Below are positions 56,070-64,000 of a stretch of DNA of 64,000 bases, piece after piece. Made by a program: the position numbers and the translations under genes. Below the pieces are notes generated by a model. It was not told the origin of the DNA, ran no database searches, and saw only the letters and a list, made by a program, of their open reading frames with translations. The stretch comes from Rhodanobacter thiooxydans (GTDB lineage: Bacteria; Pseudomonadota; Gammaproteobacteria; Xanthomonadales; Rhodanobacteraceae), in the NCBI RefSeq assembly GCF_021545845.1, contig NZ_CP088923.1:1-64000 (forward strand), given 5' to 3'. Each line of letters opens with the position of its first letter. Position 1 is the first letter of the stretch.

Positions 56070-59000
56070 ATGGTCGGATCAGGACGGAAGGCATGGCGGG
56101 TCGCATCCGGCGGGCTGCGTCGAGGTATCTGGCTGGCCTGCCTGCTGCCGTGCCTTGCAGCTGGCGCCACCGACACCAGCTTCCTGCGTTCGTTCGAAAG
56201 CGGCGAACCGGCGCCGGCGCCGCCGCTGGCGGGCGCCGCGTTCACGGTCGAGGTGGCCGGCGGCCCCGGTCAGGCGGCGGCATTGACGGCCAAGCCGGGC
56301 GTCGGTTTCAGCGGACAGCGTTCGCTGCACTACCGCGGCAGCAGCGGCGGGCGGCAACAGGCGGAGCTGTACGCGGTGAACCTGCCGGTGCAACCGGATA
56401 CGCAGCTGTCGTACCTGATCTTCCCGCAGTCGAACGCGGGCGACCTGCGCAACCCGGCCGACTACGTGGCGGCGGACCTGTTGTTCGACGACGGCAGCCG
56501 GCTGTCCACCCGCGGCGCACGCGACCAGCATCGCATCGGCGCCGCGGCGCGTGCGCAGGGCGAGGGCCGTACGCTGTATCCGGACCAGTGGAACCAGCTT
56601 TCGATCGACGTGGGCGCGGTTGCCGCCGGGCGCACGATCAAGCGCATCGTGCTGATGCACGACGGCGCGGCCGCGCGCTTCGAGGGCTACCTGGACGACC
56701 TGCGCATCGGCGCCGCACCCGCCGATACGCGCCGGCACCCCAGCGAGTTCGTCGACACCCGCCGCGGCAGCAACTCCAACGCCCGCTTCTCGCGCGGCAA
56801 CACCTTTCCCGCGGTGGCCGTGCCGCACGGCTTCAACTTCTGGACGCCGGTGACCGACGCCGGCTCCGACTGGATGTATCAGTACCAGCAGCGCAACGGC
56901 GCCGACAACCGCCCGCGGCTGGAGGCGTTCGCGCTGTCGCACGAGCCGAGCCCATGGATGGGTGACCGGCAGACCTTCCAGCTGATGCCGGCCGCGATGG
57001 CCCATGGCGCGCCCAGCGCGAACCGCGCGGCGCGCGCGCTGAGCTTCAGCCATGCGAACGAGACCGCGCACGCGCACACCTACCGCGTGGCGTTCGACGA
57101 CGGCATCGTCGCCGAGCTCGCGCCGACCGACCATGCCGCGATGTTCCGCTTCACCTTCGCGGGCGATCGCTCGCAGCTGGTGTTCGACAACCGCGACGAC
57201 CGCGGCGGCATCGTGCTGGACCCGGCGACGCGCAGCTTCAGTGGCTGGTCCGACGTGAAGAGCCGGCTCTCCGCCGGCGCCACCCGGCTGTTCTTCTACG
57301 GCACGCTCGACCAGCCGGTCAGCGAGAGCGGGCGCCTGGGCGGCGAAGGGCGCGACCACGTCGCCGCCTGGTTCGGCTTCGACACGACGAAGACGAAAGT
57401 GCTGAACCTGCGCATCGCCACTTCGCTGATCAGCCTGGAGCAGGCGCAGCACAACCTGGCGCTGGAGATCGCGCCGGGCGAGAGCTTCGACGACGTGCGC
57501 GGGCGCGCGCAGCAGCAATGGGATGCACAGCTCGGCATCGTCAGCGTGGATGGCGCCAGCGCCGACGAACGGACCACGCTGTACTCCAACCTCTATCGCC
57601 TGTTCCTGTATCCGAACGAGGCCTACGAGAACACCGGCAGCGCGACGCAACCGCGTTATCGGTATGCCAGCCCGTTCTCCGCACCGACCGGCCAGGACAC
57701 GCCGACCCACACCGGCGCGCGGATCGTCGACGGCAAACCCTACGTCAACAACGGTTTCTGGGACACCTACCGCACCGCGTGGCCGGCCTACGTGCTGCTC
57801 ACGCCCGCGAAAGCCGGCGAGATGATCGACGGCTTCGTGCAGCAGTACCGCGACGGCGGCTGGATCGCGCGCTGGTCGTCGCCCGGCTACGCCGACCTGA
57901 TGGTCGGCACCAGCGCCGACGTGGCGTTCGCCGACGCGTGGTTGAAGGGCGTGCGCCATTTCGACGTGCGCGCGTTCTACCAGTCCGCCCTGAAGGACGC
58001 CACGGTGGTCAGCCCGCTCGCCGGCACCGGCCGCAAGGGGCTGCAGCGCTCGATCTTCAACGGCTACACCGACACCGGCGTGGACGAGGGACTGTCGTGG
58101 TCGATGGACGGCTATATCAACGACTTCGCGATCGGCAACCTCGCCGCCGCGCTGGCGCAGCAACCGGCCGCGGACGACCCGTATGCCAAGCACTACGCCG
58201 ACGACGCGGCGTACTTCCGTCAACGCGCGCTGGGCTACGCCAACCTGTTCGACCCCGCCGTCGGCTTCTTCGTCGGCCGCGACGCCGCGGGCCGGTGGCG
58301 TCACGACGCGCAGGATTTCGACCCGCTGCGCTGGGGCGGCGACTACACCGAGACCGACGCCTGGAACATGGCCTTCCACGCGCCGCAGGACGGCGTCGGG
58401 CTCGCCGCGCTGTACGGTGGTCGCGCCGCGCTGGCGGCGAAGCTCGACGCGTTGTTCGCCACGCCGGGCGAGTTCCACGTCGGCAGCTACGGCGAACCGA
58501 TCCACGAGATGCTGGAGGCGCGCGACGTGCGCATGGGCCAGTACGGCCACAGCAACCAGCCTTCGCACCACATCATCTACATGTACGACTTCGCCGGACA
58601 GCCGTGGAAGGCGCAGGACAAGCTGCGCGACGTGCTGAGCCGCCTCTACGTCGGCAGCGAGATCGGCCAGGGCTACCCGGGCGACGAGGACAACGGCGAG
58701 ATGTCCGCCTGGTACCTGTTCGGCGCCGCCGGTTTCTACCCGCTGCGCATGGGCACGCCGGAGTACGTGATCGGCGCGCCTTACTTCCCGCACATGGACA
58801 TCGCGCTGGAGAACGGCAAGCACTTGGTGATCGACGCGCCGGCAGTCAGCGACGTCAACCGCTACGTGCAGGGCCTGCACGTCAACGGCCAGCCGTGGAA
58901 CCGGCTGACCCTGCCGCATACGTTGCTGGCGCAGGGCGCCACGCTGCAGTTCGCGATGGGGCCAAGGCCTTCGCGCTGGGCCAGCGGCGAAGATGCCGCG

Positions 59001-59453
59001 CCGCCATCGCTCACGGCTGCGGGCCTGCCGCAGCCGTGGCGCAATCTGCTCGACCAGCGGCTGGGCCGCACCCACGCCGCGCCCGCCACGGCGGGGCTGC
59101 CGCTGCTGTTCAACCACGACTCCGGCGCCGAAGTGATGCTGCCCGGTGTAGCGACCACGATCGACTGGCGCTTCGCGCGGCCGCTGCGGGTGAGCATGCT
59201 CACGCTGACCGCCGGCAGCACGCTCGCGGCGCCGTCGGGCTGGCAGTTGCAGGGCTCCGCCGATGGACAGCACTGGTCCACCCTCGATACACGCCGTGAC
59301 GAACGCTTCGCCTGGCCGCAGCAGACCCGGGCTTTCGCCGTGCGCGAACCGGGCGAGTACGCGTACTACCGGCTGCGCCTGGATCCATCGACGGATGGCG
59401 CCAGGCAAGCCCTCGTTGAAATCGAACTGCTCGGCGCCGCACCCAACCCGTAG
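56070..59453 (+). CDS. GH92 family alpha-1,2-mannosidase, secreted
   Basis: A 1127-residue glycoside hydrolase family 92 enzyme; members trim alpha-mannose from glycans using calcium. A Sec signal peptide (LACLLPCLAAGA) is followed by an N-terminal beta-sandwich (about 30-230), the GH92 core (about 230-960; GNTFPAVAVPHGF, DTYRT, GVDEGLSWSMDGYIN, GDEDNGEMSAWYLFGAAGFYP) and a C-terminal discoidin-like F5/8 domain (about 1005-1125). Such enzymes usually degrade yeast or plant glycans. The TAG stop lies in the GTAG foot of a REP element. Confidence 0.95.
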   Translation: MVGSGRKAWRVASGGLRRGIWLACLLPCLAAGATDTSFLRSFESGEPAPAPPLAGAAFTVEVAGGPGQAAALTAKPGVGFSGQRSLHYRGSSGGRQQAELYAVNLPVQPDTQLSYLIFPQSNAGDLRNPADYVAADLLFDDGSRLSTRGARDQHRIGAAARAQGEGRTLYPDQWNQLSIDVGAVAAGRTIKRIVLMHDGAAARFEGYLDDLRIGAAPADTRRHPSEFVDTRRGSNSNARFSRGNTFPAVAVPHGFNFWTPVTDAGSDWMYQYQQRNGADNRPRLEAFALSHEPSPWMGDRQTFQLMPAAMAHGAPSANRAARALSFSHANETAHAHTYRVAFDDGIVAELAPTDHAAMFRFTFAGDRSQLVFDNRDDRGGIVLDPATRSFSGWSDVKSRLSAGATRLFFYGTLDQPVSESGRLGGEGRDHVAAWFGFDTTKTKVLNLRIATSLISLEQAQHNLALEIAPGESFDDVRGRAQQQWDAQLGIVSVDGASADERTTLYSNLYRLFLYPNEAYENTGSATQPRYRYASPFSAPTGQDTPTHTGARIVDGKPYVNNGFWDTYRTAWPAYVLLTPAKAGEMIDGFVQQYRDGGWIARWSSPGYADLMVGTSADVAFADAWLKGVRHFDVRAFYQSALKDATVVSPLAGTGRKGLQRSIFNGYTDTGVDEGLSWSMDGYINDFAIGNLAAALAQQPAADDPYAKHYADDAAYFRQRALGYANLFDPAVGFFVGRDAAGRWRHDAQDFDPLRWGGDYTETDAWNMAFHAPQDGVGLAALYGGRAALAAKLDALFATPGEFHVGSYGEPIHEMLEARDVRMGQYGHSNQPSHHIIYMYDFAGQPWKAQDKLRDVLSRLYVGSEIGQGYPGDEDNGEMSAWYLFGAAGFYPLRMGTPEYVIGAPYFPHMDIALENGKHLVIDAPAVSDVNRYVQGLHVNGQPWNRLTLPHTLLAQGATLQFAMGPRPSRWASGEDAAPPSLTAAGLPQPWRNLLDQRLGRTHAAPATAGLPLLFNHDSGAEVMLPGVATTIDWRFARPLRVSMLTLTAGSTLAAPSGWQLQGSADGQHWSTLDTRRDERFAWPQQTRAFAVREPGEYAYYRLRLDPSTDGARQALVEIELLGAAPNP

Positions 59454-59549
59454 GAGCCCGCTCGCGGGCGATGCTCCCGCTTTTGCGAATCCCGAATCCC
59501 GAATCCCGAATCCCGGCTCCAAAAGCATCGCCCGCGAGCGGGCTCCTAC
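59450..59549. repeat. REP element with perfect 26-bp arms and GAATCCC tandem core
   Basis: Arms at 59450-59475 (starting GTAGGAGCCCGCTCGCGGG) and 59524-59549 are perfect reverse complements; each also folds as a GCCCGC-TC-GCGGGC hairpin. The centre holds four exact tandem GAATCCC units (59487-59514), preceded by CTTTTGCG as in copies 1 and 2 of the GAATCCC family. Both GTAG feet contain TAG stop codons: that of GH92 on the plus strand and that of the 2OG oxygenase on the minus strand. Confidence 0.9.
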
Positions 59550-60157
59550 GCGATCCGCCCGGCGCTGCGCTGGCGCATCCAGCAGGCGATGCTCAGGCGG
59601 TCGCGCGTGGCCGGCAGCACCTCGTGCTCGAACTGCGCGGAGAGGAACAGCAGCAGCGTGCCGGCGCGCGGGAGGATGTCGCGGTGCGTGCCGTCGCCCA
59701 GGTACAGCTGCAGCGCGCCGCCATCGGCTTCCTGCCAGCCCTCGTTGAGGTAGAACACCGCCGAGAGCACCCGCGCGTCGTCGTCGCGCAGGCGGTCGAG
59801 ATGCCGCGCGTAGCGCGCGCCGGGCACATACACCGCGTAGTGCGCCTCGCTTTCCACCAGACCCAGCATCAGCTCGCGGTTGAGTGTGCAGCGCAACGCG
59901 TCGGTGCGGGCGAGGAACGCCTGTTGCGGCCCGCTCGGCGCGGCGGGGTCGAACCACTGCGTGCGGTCGCCGCGCAACTCCGTGGCCGTGTGCGCTGCAC
60001 CTACCCGCGCCGGCGCCAGCCGCTGCGCCGCATACAGCGCAGTACACTCGTCGGCCAGCGCACGAGTCTGCGCCGCCGTCAGCAGGTCGTTCAGCACGCA
60101 CCAGCCCTCGCCAGCCAGGGCGTCGGCGGCAGTGCGGAACAGGCTGGCATCATCCAT
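59546..60157 (-). CDS. 2OG-Fe(II) oxygenase, prolyl hydroxylase-like
   Basis: A 203-residue 2-oxoglutarate/iron oxygenase of the P4Hc type. The HxD iron motif is RHLDRL and the distal His and 2OG-binding Arg lie in EHEVLPATRDRLSIACW. All key residues are present. The substrate is unknown. The stop codon lies in the REP's GTAG foot, and the gene converges on GH92. Confidence 0.9.
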   Translation of the reverse strand: MDDASLFRTAADALAGEGWCVLNDLLTAAQTRALADECTALYAAQRLAPARVGAAHTATELRGDRTQWFDPAAPSGPQQAFLARTDALRCTLNRELMLGLVESEAHYAVYVPGARYARHLDRLRDDDARVLSAVFYLNEGWQEADGGALQLYLGDGTHRDILPRAGTLLLFLSAQFEHEVLPATRDRLSIACWMRQRSAGRIA

Positions 60158-60181
60158 GCGCGCAGTGTAACCGGCGGGGTT

Positions 60182-60400
60182 TCAGGAAGGCCGCTGGCGC
60201 AGCGGCTCCAGCAGCCGGGACAAGCCGTTGTGGTCGATCTCCAGCATCAGCGACAGCAGCCGGCCCAGCTCGCCGCTCGGAAAGCCCTTGCGCGCGAACC
60301 AGGCGAGATACGCGCCGGGCAGGTCGGCGAGCAGCCGCCCCTGGTACTTGCCGTACGGCATGTGCACCGTCACCAGTTTTTTCAGGTCCTGCGCTTCCAT
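60182..60400 (-). CDS. DUF3820 family protein
   Basis: A 72-residue protein matching the DUF3820 family (annotated elsewhere as putative quorum-sensing-regulated virulence factor), recognisable from the MPYGKYQGRLLADLPGAYLAWFARKGFP motif. Function unknown. It lies 24 nt upstream of the oxygenase on the same strand and may be cotranscribed. Confidence 0.85.
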   Translation of the reverse strand: MEAQDLKKLVTVHMPYGKYQGRLLADLPGAYLAWFARKGFPSGELGRLLSLMLEIDHNGLSRLLEPLRQRPS

Positions 60401-60426
60401 CGATGCCTACTTTGCGAACGGCTGCC

Positions 60427-61239
60427 TCACGGCTTCACGAACTTCAACGTCATCCGGTCCGACTCGCCGATCGCCTTCATCTGCGCATGCTCGTTGTCAG
60501 GCCCGGACAGATCCGGCGGCAGGCGGTGCACGTTGATGTCTTCCGGGTCGTTCGGGTTGGCATTAATCTGCGACACGCCAGCCACGCGAAAACCGGTCTT
60601 GAGGGCCAGCGCGATCAGGTAATCCTCGGGGAGGCGGTGCAATGCCCCGGCGCTTTCCACGCCATCGGCGAACGGTTTGGCGCGGTGTTCGGTCACGCCG
60701 AACACGCCGCCGGGCCTGAGCACGTTGAATGCAGCCTTGAACACCGCATCGAGCGTTGCCGGGCTGTGGTTGAGCCAGTCGTGCGTGTTGCGGAAGGTGA
60801 GCACCATGTCGGCGGAGTGGTCAGCGCCCAGCTTCACCTGATCCGGCGGGGCGAACGGAACGATTTTTGCGATGTGTCCGTACACCGCCGGGTCGGCCTT
60901 GAGCTTGGCGGTGAACTTCGCCGCTGATGGTGGCGCCGCTTCGATCAGGTGGCCGTGCGCGTGGAGGAACGGCGCGAGGATTTCGGTGTACCAGCCACCG
61001 CCGGGTGCCAGTTCGATCACCGTCATGTCGGGCTTGATGCCGAAGAACTGCAGGGTCTCGAGCGGATGCCGATATTGGTCGCGGGCCCGGTTCGCGTCGG
61101 AACGCCAGTGGCCGTTCACCGCCTGCTGCAGTGCCGCGGTGGTGCGGTCAGGCGCGGTGGCAGAAGTGGCGCTGGCGGCGACAGGGAGCAGCAGTGCCGC
61201 GAGCAGCGGGATGAGCAGCTTGCAGGTATGACGAAACAT
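60427..61239 (-). CDS. Secreted class I SAM-methyltransferase-like protein
   Basis: A 270-residue protein with a clear Sec signal peptide (KLLIPLLAALLLPVAASA) ahead of a methyltransferase-like fold (motif I VIELAPGGGWYTE; DMVLTFRNTHDW; GGVFGVTEHR). It matches the predicted-methyltransferase group COG4798. SAM is not expected in the periplasm, so the activity there is unclear. ATG 61239 begins the signal peptide; the frame upstream of it is unsupported. Confidence 0.82.
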   Translation of the reverse strand: MFRHTCKLLIPLLAALLLPVAASATSATAPDRTTAALQQAVNGHWRSDANRARDQYRHPLETLQFFGIKPDMTVIELAPGGGWYTEILAPFLHAHGHLIEAAPPSAAKFTAKLKADPAVYGHIAKIVPFAPPDQVKLGADHSADMVLTFRNTHDWLNHSPATLDAVFKAAFNVLRPGGVFGVTEHRAKPFADGVESAGALHRLPEDYLIALALKTGFRVAGVSQINANPNDPEDINVHRLPPDLSGPDNEHAQMKAIGESDRMTLKFVKP

Positions 61240-61334
61240 GATTCGACCCTCCTGACGATGCGCGCTCAAGACTACGCCGAAACCGGGCGCCGGACGGAAC
61301 CGCGCCGGCGTTGCGCAGCGCGGCTCGGGGTCGT

Positions 61335-62807
61335 TCAATCTGCCGCCACGCAGCGCCCCTGCGCCCACGCGCGCAGCGCGTCTACCTGTTCGCGCATCAG
61401 CACCGACAACGGGCGCGTCTGCTGCAGCGCGTGGAGCAAGGTGGCCTGGTCGGGCGGCGTGCCGTTGCCGGCGGCGTCATACAGCGCGCTGACGATGGTT
61501 TGCTCGATCTCGGCGCCGGAGCAGCCGTCGCTGGCGGCGGCGAGGGTGGCCAGGTCGAAGCCGGCGGGGTCGAGCTTGCGCCGTTTCAGGTGCATGCCGA
61601 AGATCTCGGCGCGCACGGATTCCTTCGGCAGGTCGACGAAGAAGATTTCGTCGAAGCGGCCCTTGCGCAGCAGCTCGGCAGGCAGTTCGTTGACGGCATT
61701 GGCGGTGGCCACGACGAACACCTTGGCCTTGCGTTCGGCCATCCAGGTCAGCAGATAGCCGAGCACGCGGCGCGACACGCCACCGTCTTCGCCGCCGCCG
61801 GCCAGGCCCTTCTCGATCTCGTCGATCCACAGCACGCACGGCGCCAGCAGCTCGGTGCTGGCCAGCGCCTCGCGCAGGTTCTTCTCGGTCTCGCCCTGGT
61901 ACTTGTCGTACAGCGTGCCGAAATCCAGCCGCACCAGCGGCACGCCGAAGCCGCCGGCGATCGCCTTCGCGGCGAGGCTCTTGCCGCAGCCCTGCACGCC
62001 AAGCAGCAGCACGCCCCTGGGCGGGTCGAGCACGGGATCGGGCGTGGCGGCGAGGAACACCGCGCGGCGCCGCTGCACCCACTTGCGCACGCGGGCCACG
62101 CCGGCGATGTCGGCGAAGCTGGCGGTGGCGTATTCGTAGTGCAGCAGGCCGGAGCGGTTGAGCAGCTCGAACTTGGACTGCATCAGCACCGGCAGGTCGT
62201 TCGGGCCGAGCGCGCCATCGGCGTAGATCAGCTTGCGCACGATGCGCCGCGCATCCGGTGCGGACAGCCCGAGCAGGTTGCGCACGATGGTGCGCGCGGC
62301 ATCGTTGTCCACCTCGATACGGCAGTTCTGCTCGCGCTGCCAGGCGGCCGCCTCGCCGCGCAGGATGCCGGCCAGTTCCTTGAGGTCAGGCAGCGCCAGC
62401 GGCACGCGCAGCGACAGCGCCTCCAGCTCGCGGGGCAGTTCGACCTTGGCGCCGACCAGCACGATGGTGTGCGCGGCCGAGCGCTGGCGCTGCACGATCT
62501 CGCGCAACTGGCGCAGGCTCATCGCGTAGCCGAGCAGGCCGTGGAAATCGAACATCAGGTAGATGCCGCGCTGGTCCTGGGCGCGGATCGCCTCCAGCGT
62601 GGCGGTGGCGTCGGGCGCCACGCTGCCGGCGGCGGCGAAGTCCAGCCGCTGCAGGCCGTCGGTCAGGGTCCAGCGCCACAGCGGGTGCAGCGCCTGCGCG
62701 ATCACGTGGCGGAAGCACTCGATCACTCGCTGCTCGTCCACCGTCTCGATCACCAGCAGCGGCGTGGCCGCACGGACCAGGGTGGTGAGGTCGTCCAGTT
62801 CGCTCAT
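61335..62807 (-). CDS. Ycf46-like AAA ATPase
   Basis: A 490-residue AAA+ ATPase resembling cyanobacterial/plastid Ycf46. The N-terminal half is a Ycf46-type domain. The AAA module has Walker A GVQGCGKS, Walker B VLWIDEIEKG and the arginine finger in RKGRFDEIF. The role is unknown; such proteins have been linked to stress and CO2 responses in cyanobacteria. Starts at 62807; the upstream frame is antisense to the next gene. Confidence 0.88.
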   Translation of the reverse strand: MSELDDLTTLVRAATPLLVIETVDEQRVIECFRHVIAQALHPLWRWTLTDGLQRLDFAAAGSVAPDATATLEAIRAQDQRGIYLMFDFHGLLGYAMSLRQLREIVQRQRSAAHTIVLVGAKVELPRELEALSLRVPLALPDLKELAGILRGEAAAWQREQNCRIEVDNDAARTIVRNLLGLSAPDARRIVRKLIYADGALGPNDLPVLMQSKFELLNRSGLLHYEYATASFADIAGVARVRKWVQRRRAVFLAATPDPVLDPPRGVLLLGVQGCGKSLAAKAIAGGFGVPLVRLDFGTLYDKYQGETEKNLREALASTELLAPCVLWIDEIEKGLAGGGEDGGVSRRVLGYLLTWMAERKAKVFVVATANAVNELPAELLRKGRFDEIFFVDLPKESVRAEIFGMHLKRRKLDPAGFDLATLAAASDGCSGAEIEQTIVSALYDAAGNGTPPDQATLLHALQQTRPLSVLMREQVDALRAWAQGRCVAAD

Positions 62808-62908
62808 GCGTTCCCCCGAAAGGCCGCAGTTTAGCGGGCGGCAGGGTTTCTGGCTCCATCCACTCCGGTATACGCTGCGCCTTCCCTCTCGATCACGGGG
62901 CCATCGCC

Positions 62909-64000
62909 ATGCGCCTGCTGCTGCCGTTGCTGCTGGGCCTGTCGTCGCTGCCGGCGCTGGCCGCGCCGCCGCCGTTGGATCGACTGACCCTGCCCAGGGG
63001 CTTCCACATCGCGCTGTACTCCGACCAGGTGCCGGACGCACGCGAGCTTGCGCTGGGGGCGAAGGGCACGGTGTTCGTCGGTTCCAACGATGCCGGCAAG
63101 GTCTACGCGCTCACCGACAACAACGGCGACGGCGTCGCCGACCAGGTGCGGGTGGTCGCCAGCGGCCTGCAGCTGCCGGTGGGCGTGGCGTTCAAGGGTG
63201 GCGACCTGTACGTCTCGGCGGTGAGCTGCATCGTCGTGCTGCGCGACATCGAGAACCACCTGGACGATCCGCCGAAGCCGGCCGTGGTCACCGACCAGCT
63301 GCCCAGCGAAACCCACCACGGCTGGAAGTTCATCGCGTTCGGCCCGGACGGCAAGCTGTACGTGCCGATCGGCGCACCGTGCAACATCTGCGACCCGGCG
63401 CCGGCGCACGGCAAGCTGATCCGCATGAACGCCGACGGCAGCGACTGGCAGGACGTGGCCCGCGGCATCCGCAACTCGGTCGGCTTCGATTGGCAGCCAG
63501 GCACGAAGCGCCTGTGGTTCACCGACAACGGCCGTGACCTGATGGGCGACGACATGCCCAGCGACGAGTTGAACGAGATCACCGGCCCCGACCAGCACTT
63601 TGGCTACCCGTACTGCCACCAGGGCGACACGCTTGACCCCGAGTTCGGCAAGGGTCGCCGCTGCAAGGATTACGTGCCGCCGGTGCTGAAGCTAGGCGCG
63701 CACGTGGGCGCGCTGGGCATGCGCTTCTATGAAGGCCAACAGTTCCCGGCCAGCTACCGCGGCGCGATCATCGTGGCCGAACACGGCTCGTGGAACCGCA
63801 CGAAGAAATCCGGCTACCGGGTGATGACGGTGCGCCTGAACGGCAGCAAGGTGGTGGCGTACGAGCCGCTGATCACCGGCTTCGAACAGAACGAAAGCGC
63901 CTGGGGCCGCCCGGTCGACGTGCAGCCACTGCCCGACGGCAGCGTGCTGGTCAGCGACGACCTGGCCGGGGCGGTGTATCGGGTGACGTATGGAAGCCGG
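62909..64000 (+). CDS. PQQ-type sorbosone/sugar dehydrogenase, 5' part
   Basis: Partial gene cut by the window end, 364 codons without a stop. The protein has a Sec signal peptide (LLPLLLGLSSLPALA) and beta-propeller features of the soluble sugar or L-sorbosone dehydrogenase family: LPRGFHIALYSD, ALGAKGTVFVGSN, HHGWKFIAFGPDGKLYVPIG, YCHQGDT and EHGSWNR. Such enzymes oxidise sugars in the periplasm with PQQ as cofactor. The C-terminus cannot be seen. Confidence 0.85.
   Translation, partial: MRLLLPLLLGLSSLPALAAPPPLDRLTLPRGFHIALYSDQVPDARELALGAKGTVFVGSNDAGKVYALTDNNGDGVADQVRVVASGLQLPVGVAFKGGDLYVSAVSCIVVLRDIENHLDDPPKPAVVTDQLPSETHHGWKFIAFGPDGKLYVPIGAPCNICDPAPAHGKLIRMNADGSDWQDVARGIRNSVGFDWQPGTKRLWFTDNGRDLMGDDMPSDELNEITGPDQHFGYPYCHQGDTLDPEFGKGRRCKDYVPPVLKLGAHVGALGMRFYEGQQFPASYRGAIIVAEHGSWNRTKKSGYRVMTVRLNGSKVVAYEPLITGFEQNESAWGRPVDVQPLPDGSVLVSDDLAGAVYRVTYGSR

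Noticed and set aside
59487..59514. Four tandem GAATCCC units as a CRISPR-like array
   Set aside because: The units are 7 bp and contiguous with no spacers; it is a short tandem repeat in a REP element.
56079..60101. 1340-codon open frame on the minus strand over GH92
   Set aside because: Antisense shadow of GH92; its sequence has no signal peptide or domain and runs through the REP element.

Overview
The window is a high-GC (about two thirds G+C by eye), densely coded chromosomal segment that begins on the first base of dnaA, so the genome was probably linearised there. The order dnaA-dnaN-recF-gyrB, then a TPR protein, tonB-exbB-exbD-exbD and pdxJ, matches the origin region of Xanthomonadales. 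The non-phytopathogen gene content suggests a Rhodanobacteraceae member (Rhodanobacter/Dyella-like). The genus is inference.

Layout. 1-6.4 kb is the replication core, with DnaA boxes between dnaA and dnaN and two perfect parS palindromes inside recF. 6.6-10.5 kb is the TonB energising system, ending in a strong terminator. 10.5-12.2 kb holds a run of three perfect hairpins and the minus-strand pair Sfp-type phosphopantetheinyl transferase-pdxJ. 12.3-30.3 kb is a carbon and nitrogen block: an SLC5-type hybrid histidine kinase, gltBD (GOGAT), a NarL/FixJ-type response regulator, acs, a porin, an MHS-family transporter and an acyl-CoA synthetase. The kinase, regulator and acs resemble the CrbS/CrbR (MxtR/ErdR) acetate switch. 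30.3-31.5 kb is an IS110-family element next to a REP sequence.

31.5-46.5 kb holds a PA0069-type radical SAM protein, a GntR/ABC-transporter operon with a probably leaderless promoter, an S9 peptidase, a patatin lipoprotein, fbp, a small operon (Cys-less DJ-1/PfpI protein, 62-aa protein, GFA protein), a WYL regulator, a ParB-like/SulP/DUF885 overlapping operon. 46.5-48.6 kb holds a Xre/RES toxin-antitoxin pair split by an intergenic repeat, and a GDSL/SGNH hydrolase. 48.6-50.6 kb looks like an acquired patch carrying a type II (archaeal-type) GAPDH in gene-poor DNA. 50.6-64 kb holds phhA with a divergent Lrp-type regulator, a divergent TetR/MFS pair with two operators, a PlsC-like acyltransferase overlapping a YheT-like hydrolase, a large GH92 mannosidase, a 2OG-Fe(II) oxygenase, a DUF3820 protein, a secreted predicted methyltransferase, a Ycf46-like AAA ATPase and the start of a sorbosone-dehydrogenase-like PQQ enzyme cut by the window end.

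Several short repeat families recur between genes: REP/GTAG inverted repeats, GAATCCC-rich elements (three copies) and a CCCTCCCCTGC double hairpin (two copies). In three cases a gene's stop codon lies inside the GTAG foot of a REP. I saw no rRNA, tRNA or CRISPR array.
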